Shown here piece by piece: positions 1 through 6,825 of a stretch of DNA of 9,003 nucleotides (the stretch's first letter is position 1; each line of letters begins with the position of its first letter). Position numbers and translations under genes: made by a program. The notes under the pieces are model-generated. The model saw only the letters and a program-made list of their open reading frames with translations, was not told the DNA's origin and did not search any database. This stretch comes from Bacillota bacterium (GTDB lineage Bacteria; Bacillota; Dehalobacteriia; UBA4068; UBA4997): contig JAFQHB010000063.1 of NCBI GenBank assembly GCA_017398165.1, positions 1-9,003 of the forward strand. The letters run 5' to 3'.

Positions 1-1772
1 ACGATCATCCTGAGGTCATTGGCATCAAAAGCTGGACGGATGATACGGCCTGGGTGGTGGCTGATGCGGCCGAGGCTGCGGCACTGCCGGACGCCGGGCG
101 TATCGGTGTCGTTGCCCAGACTACACAGACGCAGGCTAATTTTGCGGATGTGCTGGCTGTCCTGCAGACGAGGTATTCCGAGGTGCGCTTTCAGAACACT
201 ATCTGCCGTGCGACCCAACAGCGCCAGGAGGCTGCAGCCGTTCTGGCGGCCGAGGTGGAGCTGATGGTAGTCATCGGCGGCAAGAACAGTGCCAACACCA
301 AGAAACTTCTGCAGATTTGCCAGGATGGCGGTGTTGCCGCCGTTCTGATCGAAGGTGCAGCAGAGCTTTCGTGTGATATGTTTAGAGGTATACAGCGTGT
401 AGGCGTCTGTGCCGGTGCTTCCACGCCCGATTGGATCATCGAGGAGGTTGTAAATTTCATGACTGATAACAATGTAACTGAGATCAAAAATGAAGCGGCT
501 GCTCAGCCGGTCGTAAAGAGAAACTTTGCAGCGGAAATGTCTTTTGTTCCCGGTATGGCGACCAAGGTGCCTACCCCTGTAAAGCCCGCCGAGAAGCCGG
601 TGGCCAAGGCTGCGCCGAGCAAGCCCGCCAAGCCGGTAGAGGAGATGAACGAGACTGAGCTGATGGAGGCTCTGTATGATAAATACTCTATGCCGGATCT
701 TAGCAAAGGCTCGCACGTTGTCGGTACTGTCGTACAGGTGAAAAACGGCGAGCTGTGGATGGATATCGGCAGCAAATCGCTGGCCGTATTGCCGATCAAT
801 CAGCTCATCAATAAAGAGGCCGATAATATCCGTGATTTCAAGGTGGGCGATAAATTCGAGGTCGCTGTTTTGCGCGGTGAGAATCGCGACGGTTTCACCA
901 CTATTTCCAAGCGTATCGTCGATCATGACCGTATCCTGAATGACGTAATGGCTGCGGCAGAAAATGACGGCAAGGTAATGGGCAAGATCGTCAGTGTCAG
1001 CGATCGCGGCGTTATTATGGACGTCGGTGTTACCGGCTTCGTGCCGCTTTCTCATATTGATACTGATTTCGTGGCTGATCCCTCCGAATATATCGGCAAA
1101 GAAATGACTGCCAAAGTACTGCGTGTCGATAAGGCCAAGAATCGTTTCTATTTCTCCACCAAGGCTGCCAAGGAGGAAGAGATGAACGCCAGACGTGAGG
1201 CGTTGTGGGAATCTCTGGAAGAGGGTCAGGTGCGCCGCGGTACAGTCGTGCGTTTGACTTCCTTTGGTGCCTTTGTTGATCTGGGCGGGCAGGATGCTCT
1301 GCTGCATCGCAGCAATATTTCCTGGTCTCCTGATGAGACTCTGGAGAAAATGGTGAAAGTCGGCGATGAAGTCGATGTAAAAGTACTCTCCTTTGACAAA
1401 GAGAAAGGCAAGATCGCTGTCGGTATGAAGCAGCTGCAGCAGAACCCCTGGGAGGCCGCTGCTGAGGCTTATCCCGTCGGTACTGTTGTCAAGGGCCGCG
1501 TACAGAAGATCATGGCCTACGGCGCCTTTATCGATATCGCGCCCGGTATCAATGGTCTGGTGCATATTTCGCAGGTCAGCGATAAATTCGTCAAGGATAT
1601 CAACCAGCAGCTGCAGGTCGGCCAGGAGGTCGAGGTTGTCGTTATCAGCTTTGAGCCCGAGCGTCATCGTATCGGCCTTTCTATCCGCGAGCTGGAGCAG
1701 CAGAGAAAACAGCAGGATGCCCCTGCTGCTGAATCCTCCGATGCCAACACCGAGGAGTCGGTTGCAGAATAG
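1..1772 (+). CDS. ispH: IspH (4-hydroxy-3-methylbut-2-enyl diphosphate reductase) fused to four S1 RNA-binding domains, 5' partial
   Basis: The gene is cut by the left edge; the frame is read from base 3 with no start visible. The first part is the C-terminal portion of IspH, the iron-sulfur enzyme that reduces HMBPP to IPP and DMAPP in the last step of the MEP isoprenoid pathway. Visible active-site signatures are HPEV (His at 6-8, Glu at 12-14, matching E. coli H124 and E126), VAQTT near 111-125, NTICRAT with the third cluster-ligating Cys at 204-206, GGKNSANT near 276-299 and AGASTPDW near 411-434. The other two cluster cysteines lie outside the window. A Pro/Ala/Lys-rich linker (about 564-644) leads to four S1 (OB-fold) domains at about 708-923, 969-1169, 1224-1436 and 1479-1694, then an acidic Glu/Ser/Ala tail. 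IspH-S1 fusions are known in Clostridia and Negativicutes. The S1 half may bind RNA or act as a ribosomal S1 equivalent, which is inference. GTG at 54 is an internal Val codon, not the start. Confidence 0.95.
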   Translation, partial: DHPEVIGIKSWTDDTAWVVADAAEAAALPDAGRIGVVAQTTQTQANFADVLAVLQTRYSEVRFQNTICRATQQRQEAAAVLAAEVELMVVIGGKNSANTKKLLQICQDGGVAAVLIEGAAELSCDMFRGIQRVGVCAGASTPDWIIEEVVNFMTDNNVTEIKNEAAAQPVVKRNFAAEMSFVPGMATKVPTPVKPAEKPVAKAAPSKPAKPVEEMNETELMEALYDKYSMPDLSKGSHVVGTVVQVKNGELWMDIGSKSLAVLPINQLINKEADNIRDFKVGDKFEVAVLRGENRDGFTTISKRIVDHDRILNDVMAAAENDGKVMGKIVSVSDRGVIMDVGVTGFVPLSHIDTDFVADPSEYIGKEMTAKVLRVDKAKNRFYFSTKAAKEEEMNARREALWESLEEGQVRRGTVVRLTSFGAFVDLGGQDALLHRSNISWSPDETLEKMVKVGDEVDVKVLSFDKEKGKIAVGMKQLQQNPWEAAAEAYPVGTVVKGRVQKIMAYGAFIDIAPGINGLVHISQVSDKFVKDINQQLQVGQEVEVVVISFEPERHRIGLSIRELEQQRKQQDAPAAESSDANTEESVAE

Positions 1773-1786
1773 GTTTTGCTTTATCA

Positions 1787-1823
1787 AACGCCCTTTCCTT
1801 TTGGCGGAGAGGGCGTTTTTTCT
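1787..1823 (+). terminator. Rho-independent terminator after the ispH-S1 gene
   Basis: A 12-base-pair stem (1787-1798 with 1806-1817, one T-G wobble) encloses a 7-base loop and runs into a T tract at 1816-1821. It starts 14 bases past the TAG stop at 1770-1772, so it closes the ispH-S1 transcript and separates it from der. Confidence 0.9.
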
Positions 1824-1860
1824 ACGAAGGTTTTTATGGGAATGTTTGTATGCAGGGCGG

Positions 1861-1888
1861 TTGATTATTCCGTCATTTGTGGTATAAT
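1861..1888 (+). promoter_or_regulatory. Sigma-A-type extended -10 promoter for der-plsY-gpsA
   Basis: TTGATT at 1861-1866 resembles a -35 box. After a 16-base spacer comes a perfect TATAAT at 1883-1888, preceded by TGG at 1880-1882 (an extended -10 TGn element). It lies downstream of the preceding terminator and 114 bases before the der start, which would give a leader of about 108 bases starting near 1895. I saw no recognisable riboswitch in that leader. The assignment rests on consensus match and position. Confidence 0.75.
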
Positions 1889-2002
1889 ATCTATGTATGT
1901 AGATTGGATGATACAGATTTTATGATATATGGATTTATGCAGATGCAGAGTCGATTTCTATATACAGCAGATACACTGCATTAGTTGAGAGGATTTGATT
2001 GA

Positions 2003-3340
2003 ATGAAACCAGTTGTAGCTATCGTGGGTCGCCCTAATGTCGGCAAAAGCACACTCTTTAACCGCCTGATCGGCGCCCGTCATGCTATCGTAGAGGACGT
2101 TCCCGGGGTGACTCGTGACCGTCTGTATCGGGATGCTTCCTGGCTGGGGCGTGATTTTACCGTCATTGATACCGGCGGTATTGATTTTACCGATAAAAAC
2201 GATCAGATAGCCACCCGTATTATTGAGCAGGCCACTATTGCTATAGAGGAAGCCCACGTTATCATTTTTGTGGCGGACAGCCGTGATGGCCTGACTATGG
2301 AGGACGAAGAAGCTGCCGAGTTCCTGAGACGCAGCGGCAAACCGGTCGTTTTGGCTATCAACAAGATGGATAACTTTGCCAAAATCAACGACGTCATTGA
2401 TTTTTACTCTCTGGGGCTGGGCGAGCCTATCGCCATATCGGCTATCCACGGTATGAATACCGGCGATCTGCTGGATGCGGTGGTAGCGCACTTTCCCCCG
2501 GCGCATGAGCTGCAGGAGCATGAGGCTGCCGTCAGCATCGCTGTTATCGGGCGGCCGAATGTAGGCAAGTCCTCGTTGGTAAACCGCCTGCTGGGCAAGG
2601 AGCGCAGTATCGTGGCGGATATGGCCGGTACTACCCGTGATGCCATCGACAGTGATTTTACCCGTAATGGCGAGCTGTATCGTATCATTGATACCGCCGG
2701 TATGCGCCGCCGCGGCAAAATCGCCGAGACTACCGAGCGTTATAGTGTGGCACGCGCGCTGCACGCGGTGGATCGCAGCGACGTGGTGCTGGTGGTGATT
2801 GATGCGCAGGAGGGCGTGACGGAGCAGGATCAGCGTATTGCCGGCTATGCACATGAGGCCGGTAAAGGTCTGGTCATCGTGGTGAATAAATGGGATCTGC
2901 TGAAGAAGAATGACCGCACTATGAAGGAATTTGAGACCAAGCTGCGGGAAAATCTGGCCTTTATGCCGTATGCCCAGGTGGCTTACGTATCGGCACTGAC
3001 CGGCCAGCGTACCGGGCGCATTATGGAGCTGGTGGATCAGGCTGCCGAGGAGCAGACCAAGCGCATCACCTCCAGCCGTTTGAATGAAGTCATCAATGAG
3101 GCGATCCTGCTGAATCCGCTGCCCGGTGATAAGGGGCGGCGTTTGAAGCTCTTTTACGCCAGCCAGGCCGGTGTGAAGCCGCCGACGTTTATCTTCTTCG
3201 TCAATGATCCGGAATTGATGCATTTCTCCTATTTGCGTTATCTGGAAAATCAGCTGCGCTCCAACTTTGGCTTTGAGGGGACGCCTATCCGCCTGAAAGT
3301 CGTGGGACGTAATGAGAAAGAAGAAACTAAAGCCAGATAA
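2003..3340 (+). CDS. der: Der (EngA) double-domain ribosome assembly GTPase
   Basis: This is a 445-residue protein, the usual length for Der, the essential GTPase needed for maturation and stability of the 50S ribosomal subunit. Two tandem G domains are complete. The first has GRPNVGKS at 9-16, PGVTRDR at 34-40, DTGG at 56-59, NKMD at 120-123 and SA at 136-137. The second has GRPNVGKS at 183-190, DTAG at 230-233, NKWD at 275-278 and SA at 310-311. The C-terminal KH-like domain spans about 350-437 and is followed by a short basic tail. The ATG at 2003 has a GAGAGG ribosome binding site at 1987-1992, ten bases upstream. The gene follows its own promoter and probably heads a unit with plsY and gpsA. 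Every nucleotide-binding motif is intact, so I expect an active protein. Confidence 0.98.
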   Translation: MKPVVAIVGRPNVGKSTLFNRLIGARHAIVEDVPGVTRDRLYRDASWLGRDFTVIDTGGIDFTDKNDQIATRIIEQATIAIEEAHVIIFVADSRDGLTMEDEEAAEFLRRSGKPVVLAINKMDNFAKINDVIDFYSLGLGEPIAISAIHGMNTGDLLDAVVAHFPPAHELQEHEAAVSIAVIGRPNVGKSSLVNRLLGKERSIVADMAGTTRDAIDSDFTRNGELYRIIDTAGMRRRGKIAETTERYSVARALHAVDRSDVVLVVIDAQEGVTEQDQRIAGYAHEAGKGLVIVVNKWDLLKKNDRTMKEFETKLRENLAFMPYAQVAYVSALTGQRTGRIMELVDQAAEEQTKRITSSRLNEVINEAILLNPLPGDKGRRLKLFYASQAGVKPPTFIFFVNDPELMHFSYLRYLENQLRSNFGFEGTPIRLKVVGRNEKEETKAR

Positions 3341-3377
3341 TGATTACCGGCCGGATAATGATTGCCGGTCGGATAAT
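3336..3377 (+). repeat. 18-base imperfect tandem repeat overlapping the der stop codon
   Basis: Units at 3336-3353 and 3354-3371 match at 16 of 18 positions, and a third partial copy (GATAAT) sits at 3372-3377. The first unit begins inside the last sense codon of der and includes its TAA stop. Each full unit carries TAATGA. Bases 3346-3351 and 3364-3369 are complementary over six bases, so the RNA could form a weak hairpin between der and plsY with a 12-base loop. No function is evident; a small duplication by slippage is the simplest explanation. Confidence 0.75.
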
Positions 3378-3403
3378 ACTTTCTGGATGGAGGCATCCTG
3401 AAT

Positions 3404-4009
3404 ATGGAGATTTTTAATTGCGTATTGGCCTCGCTTATCGCTTATCTGCTGGGGTCGATATCATTTGCCTATATCGTGACCAAGCTGGTCAGCGGGCAGG
3501 ATATCCGTACTATCGGCAGCGGCAGCGCCGGTACTACCAATACTGCACGGGCAGTCGGCAAGCCGCTGGCGATGCTGGTGCTGCTGCTGGACTGGATGAA
3601 AGGCTATATCAGTGCCGAGATCGGCTTTATGCTGGCGGCCGAGACCGGCGGTGTGCTGGCGTTTGTTTTCGTAGTATTGGGTCATACCTTTCCGCTGTGG
3701 CTGGGATTTCGCGGCGGCAAGGGTGTGGCGTGTGCCGGCGGCGCGCTGCTCTCGCTTTCCCCGCTGGTGCTGGGTATAGCACTTAGTGTCTTTATTGCTT
3801 TGGTAGCGATATCGGGTTACGTCTCGCTGGGGTCGGTAGTGGCCTGTGTGGTGATCGTTTTGCTGGCGTTAATAGTACCGCTGCCGATAATCTATCGGGC
3901 GTTCTTTGTGATAATGCCGCTTATCGTGCTGTATATGCACCGGGCGAATATCAGACGGCTGTTGAGCGGTACCGAGAGCAAAACCTTTCACAACAAAAAG
4001 GCTGCGTAA
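3404..4009 (+). CDS. plsY: PlsY glycerol-3-phosphate acyltransferase (acyl phosphate dependent)
   Basis: This 201-residue integral membrane protein has the usual length of PlsY, which transfers an acyl group from acyl phosphate to sn-glycerol-3-phosphate to give lysophosphatidic acid, the first committed step of phospholipid synthesis in most Firmicutes. The three family motifs are visible. Motif 1 is GSGSAGTTN at 38-46 with a downstream Arg at 49. Motif 2 is GHTFP at 93-97 with RGGKGVA at 103-109. Motif 3 has His179, Asn182 and Glu191. Long hydrophobic stretches lie at about 4-24, 53-78, 83-102, 111-139 and 141-178. The ATG at 3404 has a good GGATGGAGG site at 3385-3393. It lies 63 bases after der and 42 before gpsA, which makes its substrate, so the three genes are probably co-transcribed. 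Motif 1 has Ser41 where the family usually has Asn. Confidence 0.96.
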   Translation: MEIFNCVLASLIAYLLGSISFAYIVTKLVSGQDIRTIGSGSAGTTNTARAVGKPLAMLVLLLDWMKGYISAEIGFMLAAETGGVLAFVFVVLGHTFPLWLGFRGGKGVACAGGALLSLSPLVLGIALSVFIALVAISGYVSLGSVVACVVIVLLALIVPLPIIYRAFFVIMPLIVLYMHRANIRRLLSGTESKTFHNKKAA

Positions 4010-4031
4010 ACCGGTGCTACATATTTAATCT

Positions 4032-4040
4032 GGAATGAGG
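4032..4040 (+). promoter_or_regulatory. Ribosome binding site that decides the gpsA start
   Basis: GGAATGAGG lies 11 bases before the ATG at 4052 but only 2 bases before the in-frame TTG at 4043. The spacing favours ATG 4052 (329 residues) over the longer TTG-initiated reading (332 residues). Confidence 0.7.
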
Positions 4041-4051
4041 TATTGGATCAT

Positions 4052-5041
4052 ATGGCAAAAGTAGGTTTGATCGGCGCTGGCAGCTGGGGTACGGCCCTGG
4101 CGCTGGTGTTGGCAGATAACGGACATAAGGTAACGTTGTGGTCGCACGAGGCCGAGCATATTGCTATGATGCAGGCAGACAGGGAAAACAGACTTTTCCT
4201 GCCTGGGGTGCCGCTGCCGGACTGTCTGGCCTATACGGCGGACATCGGGCAGGCTGCCGCCGGATGTGATTTCGTGATTTTTGCAGTACCCAGCCACGCG
4301 ATGCAATCTGTTGCCCAGCGTTTGCAGGGGCATATTGGCGGGCAGGCGGTGCTGGTATCGGTAGCCAAGGGCTTCTCGCTGGACAGCCATCAGCGTATGA
4401 GCGAGGTATTGCAGCAGGCTTTCCCGGATAATCAGGTAGTGGTGTTCTCCGGCCCCAGCCATGCCGAGGAGGTAAGCCGCCGTATACCGACGGCCATCGT
4501 AGCGGCTTCGGCTGACGAGTCTGCTATGCTGGCGGTACAGGGGCTTTTCAGCAACGATTATATGCGGGTCTATACCAACAGCGATGTTATCGGTGTGGAG
4601 CTGGGCGGCTCGCTGAAGAATATCGTCGCGCTGGCCTGCGGTATCAGCTATGGTCTGGGCGGCGGTGATAATACCGAGGCCGCCATCCTGACGCGCGGAC
4701 TGAAAGAGATCGTGCGTCTGGGTGTGGCTATGGGCGCCGAGGAGCAGACTTTTTACGGGCTATCCGGTATGGGTGATCTGGTAGTGACCTGCGGCAGTAT
4801 GCACAGCCGCAACCGCCGTGCCGGTATGATGCTGGGAGAGGGCAAAAAGCTCGATGAGGTACTGGCCAGTATGGGTATGGTGGTAGAGGGCGTGAATGCC
4901 GCCTGTATCGCACACAGCCTGGCCGGACAGTATGGTGTGGATATGCCGATCACCGATACGGTATATGGCATATTGTATGAAGATCTGCCGGTAGTGGATA
5001 TTGCTGTTACATTGATGCGTCGTGACAAGAAGCAGGAATAG
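4052..5041 (+). CDS. gpsA: GpsA, NAD(P)H-dependent glycerol-3-phosphate dehydrogenase
   Basis: GpsA reduces dihydroxyacetone phosphate to sn-glycerol-3-phosphate in the cytoplasm, supplying the backbone that PlsY, encoded just upstream, acylates. The product is 329 residues, typical of the family. An N-terminal Rossmann fold shows GAGSWGTA at 8-15, then AVPSHAM at 78-84, VAKGF at 104-108 and SGPSHAEEV at 133-141. The C-terminal helical domain carries the catalytic Lys199 in GGSLKN, TRGLKE near 214-219, GLSGMGDL at 236-243 and SRNRRAG at 252-258. All expected catalytic and cofactor residues are present. ATG 4052 is chosen by ribosome-binding-site spacing and because the glycine-rich loop then sits at the normal distance from the N-terminus. 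It is the last gene of the likely der-plsY-gpsA unit and is followed by a terminator. Confidence 0.97.
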   Translation: MAKVGLIGAGSWGTALALVLADNGHKVTLWSHEAEHIAMMQADRENRLFLPGVPLPDCLAYTADIGQAAAGCDFVIFAVPSHAMQSVAQRLQGHIGGQAVLVSVAKGFSLDSHQRMSEVLQQAFPDNQVVVFSGPSHAEEVSRRIPTAIVAASADESAMLAVQGLFSNDYMRVYTNSDVIGVELGGSLKNIVALACGISYGLGGGDNTEAAILTRGLKEIVRLGVAMGAEEQTFYGLSGMGDLVVTCGSMHSRNRRAGMMLGEGKKLDEVLASMGMVVEGVNAACIAHSLAGQYGVDMPITDTVYGILYEDLPVVDIAVTLMRRDKKQE

Positions 5042-5108
5042 TATTCCTGTTTCTTGCCGCTGAACAAGTGAATATTGGATCCGGTGTTCTAATCCCGATC
5101 ATCCGAGC

Positions 5109-5147
5109 ATAAAAAGTATGGAGAGAAAGCCATGCTTTTTATTTTTT
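5109..5147 (+). terminator. Terminator-like hairpin between gpsA and spoIVA
   Basis: A 13-base-pair stem (5109-5121 with 5130-5142, one T-G wobble) has an 8-base loop at 5122-5129 and is followed by a T run at 5142-5147. It fits a Rho-independent terminator for der-plsY-gpsA. The A-rich left arm and T-rich right arm could let it act in both directions. It ends only 37 bases before the spoIVA start. Confidence 0.8.
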
Positions 5148-5170
5148 ATATATAGATCAGAATATGTAAG

Positions 5171-5177
5171 AGGAGGG
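5171..5177 (+). promoter_or_regulatory. Strong ribosome binding site for the GTG-initiated spoIVA
   Basis: AGGAGGG lies 7 bases before GTG 5185. This near-perfect Shine-Dalgarno match supports the GTG start, which also aligns the N-terminus exactly with the known SpoIVA beginning (MEK-D). Confidence 0.85.
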
Positions 5178-5184
5178 AACACCG

Positions 5185-6663
5185 GTGGAAAAATTTGATA
5201 TACTTGAAGATATAGCGACCAGAACAAACGGAGACATTTATCTGGGCGTAGTCGGCCCGGTACGTACGGGCAAATCCACCTTTATTAAAAGATTTATGGA
5301 GTTGTTGGTATTACCGGGGATCGCCGATGAGGAAGCCAGACAGCGGGCTATCGATGAGCTGCCGCAGAGTGGGGCCGGCAAAACCGTAATGACGACCGAA
5401 CCGAAATTCATCCCGGCCGAGGCGGCGGATATACAGGTAAAGGATGGTCTGGCAGCGCGGATACGGCTGGTGGATTGCGTTGGCTATGGCGTGCCGGGGG
5501 CACTGGGCTTTCAGGAGGAGGATATCCCCAGAATGGTCAATACGCCGTGGTTTGAGGAGGCCATACCTTTCCAGCAGGCAGCAGAGATAGGCACTGAGAA
5601 GGTAATTACCGATCACAGCACCATAGGTGTGGTGGTGACGGCTGATGCCAGCATTACCGGTATTGAGCGTGAGGATTATGCCGAGGCCGAAAGTCGCGTC
5701 ATTGGTGAGCTGCAGGCATTGGGCAAGCCGTTTTTGGTGGTGTATAATACCAGCCGCCCGGATAGCGAGCAGACTCTGCTGGAATGTGCACGCCTGCGTG
5801 AGCTGCACGATACCTGTGTTATCCCGATGGATGTGGCGCATATGGAACAGACCGATGCCCTGAGCGTATTACAGGAAGTACTGTTTGAGTTCCCCGTTAA
5901 CGAGATCAATATCAGTCTGCCGATGTGGTTTGATGAGCTACCGCAGGGGCATTGGCTGCAAAAGAGTATGGAGGAGCTGATCGGGCGTTCGATGAGCGAG
6001 GTACGCCGTGTGCGTGATGTGGATGTGCTGGCTGATAGTCTCTCTCAGGAGGAGACGGTGGAGGCTGCCATGCTGGATGAGATGGATCTGGGCAACGGTG
6101 TTGCCAGACTTTCGCTGCTGATGCCGCCGGGACTTTTTTATCAGGTACTGGCAGAGTATGCCGGAGAAGAGATCGAGGGCGAGCATACGCTGCTGCGGGT
6201 ATTGCGGGATTTCAGCTATGGCAACCGCGAATGGCAGAAGGTATCGGCGGCTATGGAGGAGGCCAAGGCGCAGGGCTATGGTGTGGTGACGCCGCGCCTG
6301 AGCGAGATGTATCTGGAGGAGCCGGAGCTTATTAAGCAGGGCGGACGTTTTGGGGTAAGGCTGAAGGCCTCGGCGCCGAGCTTCCACGTGCTGCGTGCTA
6401 ATATCTCTACCGAAATAACACCGTTGATCGGCACAGAGAAGCAGTGTGAGGAATTGGTACGTTACATCCTGAGCGAGTTTGAAGAAGATCCGCAGAAGAT
6501 TTGGCAGACCAATATCTTTGGCAAGTCGCTGAATGAGCTGGTACAGGAGGGAATACAGGGCAAGCTGTATAAAATGCCGGAGAACGCCCAGGTAAAGCTG
6601 CAGGAGACTTTGCAGCGGATCGTCAACGATGGCGGCAGCGGGCTGATCTGTATTATCCTGTAA
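5185..6663 (+). CDS. spoIVA: SpoIVA, stage IV sporulation protein A (spore coat basement-layer ATPase)
   Basis: SpoIVA is the ATPase that polymerises on the outer forespore membrane in the mother cell, anchored by SpoVM, and forms the base on which the coat and cortex are built. The product has 492 residues, the same as I recall for the B. subtilis protein, and resembles it from end to end. The N-terminal TRAFAC-like domain has Walker A GPVRTGKS at 24-31 (Lys30), Thr70 and Thr71 in the MTTEPKF segment, and a Walker B-like LVDCVGY with Asp97. The middle and C-terminal regions follow, ending in GLICIIL with Gly486, in the tail implicated in SpoVM binding. Walker A has Pro25 where B. subtilis has Ala, a mild change. 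GTG 5185 is supported by its ribosome binding site. In sporulating relatives the gene is made in the mother cell under SigE; I could not identify a clear SigE promoter here. The intact gene suggests the organism can sporulate or recently could. Confidence 0.97.
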   Translation: MEKFDILEDIATRTNGDIYLGVVGPVRTGKSTFIKRFMELLVLPGIADEEARQRAIDELPQSGAGKTVMTTEPKFIPAEAADIQVKDGLAARIRLVDCVGYGVPGALGFQEEDIPRMVNTPWFEEAIPFQQAAEIGTEKVITDHSTIGVVVTADASITGIEREDYAEAESRVIGELQALGKPFLVVYNTSRPDSEQTLLECARLRELHDTCVIPMDVAHMEQTDALSVLQEVLFEFPVNEINISLPMWFDELPQGHWLQKSMEELIGRSMSEVRRVRDVDVLADSLSQEETVEAAMLDEMDLGNGVARLSLLMPPGLFYQVLAEYAGEEIEGEHTLLRVLRDFSYGNREWQKVSAAMEEAKAQGYGVVTPRLSEMYLEEPELIKQGGRFGVRLKASAPSFHVLRANISTEITPLIGTEKQCEELVRYILSEFEEDPQKIWQTNIFGKSLNELVQEGIQGKLYKMPENAQVKLQETLQRIVNDGGSGLICIIL

Positions 6664-6684
6664 TATCTGAGATAGTGTGCGGTA

Positions 6685-6720
6685 AGGGGCAAATCGTTGT
6701 GGTTTGCTCCTGTTTTTTTT
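6685..6720 (+). terminator. Rho-independent terminator after spoIVA
   Basis: An 11-base-pair stem (6685-6695 with 6701-6711, two wobble pairs) encloses a 5-base loop and is followed by G and then eight T residues (6713-6720). It begins 21 bases past the spoIVA stop. Confidence 0.88.
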
Positions 6721-6745
6721 GTGCCGCTAAAATTTCGGATATTGG

Positions 6746-6772
6746 ATAAACTGAATAAATTGAATAAACTGA
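6746..6772 (+). repeat. Three tandem copies of a 9-base AT-rich unit
   Basis: ATAAACTGA, ATAAATTGA and ATAAACTGA run head to tail at 6746-6754, 6755-6763 and 6764-6772, with one base differing in the middle copy. The repeat lies between the two convergent terminators. On the minus strand it lies just downstream of the PBP-gene hairpin and is U-rich in RNA. Confidence 0.7.
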
Positions 6773-6809
6773 AAAAGCCTCCGTTTACCGGTGAAGTAAA
6801 CGGAGGCTT
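6772..6809 (-). terminator. Terminator of the minus-strand PBP gene
   Basis: A perfect 14-base-pair stem (6775-6788 with 6796-6809) has a 7-base loop. Read on the minus strand, the hairpin follows the PBP stop codon by 16 bases and its descending arm ends in five T residues (complement of 6772-6776). The perfect stem could also stop plus-strand readthrough from spoIVA, although the plus side lacks a T tract. Confidence 0.85.
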
Positions 6810-6825
6810 GGCTATTATGCTGAAT

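Noticed and set aside
1486..1887. A 133-codon plus-strand frame overlapping the end of ispH-S1
   Set aside because: It is a shifted frame within S1 domain 4 and runs through the terminator hairpin and the promoter region. Its Arg/Ser-rich composition is typical of out-of-frame reading.
1893..1925. A ten-codon ATG-initiated mini-ORF in the der leader
   Set aside because: Its ATG falls at about the predicted transcription start and has no ribosome binding site, so it is unlikely to be translated.
1958..3223. A 421-codon open frame on the minus strand opposite der
   Set aside because: It lies antisense to an unmistakable Der with all G motifs. Its predicted protein shows no recognisable domain and has the low-complexity look of a shadow frame; its length follows from codon bias in der.
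4043..4051. TTG start for gpsA giving three extra residues
   Set aside because: The spacing to the ribosome binding site would be only 2 bases, while ATG 4052 has a workable 11-base spacing and the usual N-terminus.
5068..5098. A possible SigE promoter for spoIVA with GAATATT as the -35
   Set aside because: The sequence 13-15 bases downstream does not resemble the SigE -10, and a terminator-like hairpin lies between this site and the gene.
5311..6387. Minus-strand open frames opposite spoIVA (about 149 and 176 codons)
   Set aside because: Both are antisense to conserved SpoIVA sequence, lack recognisable domains and have no convincing ribosome binding site.
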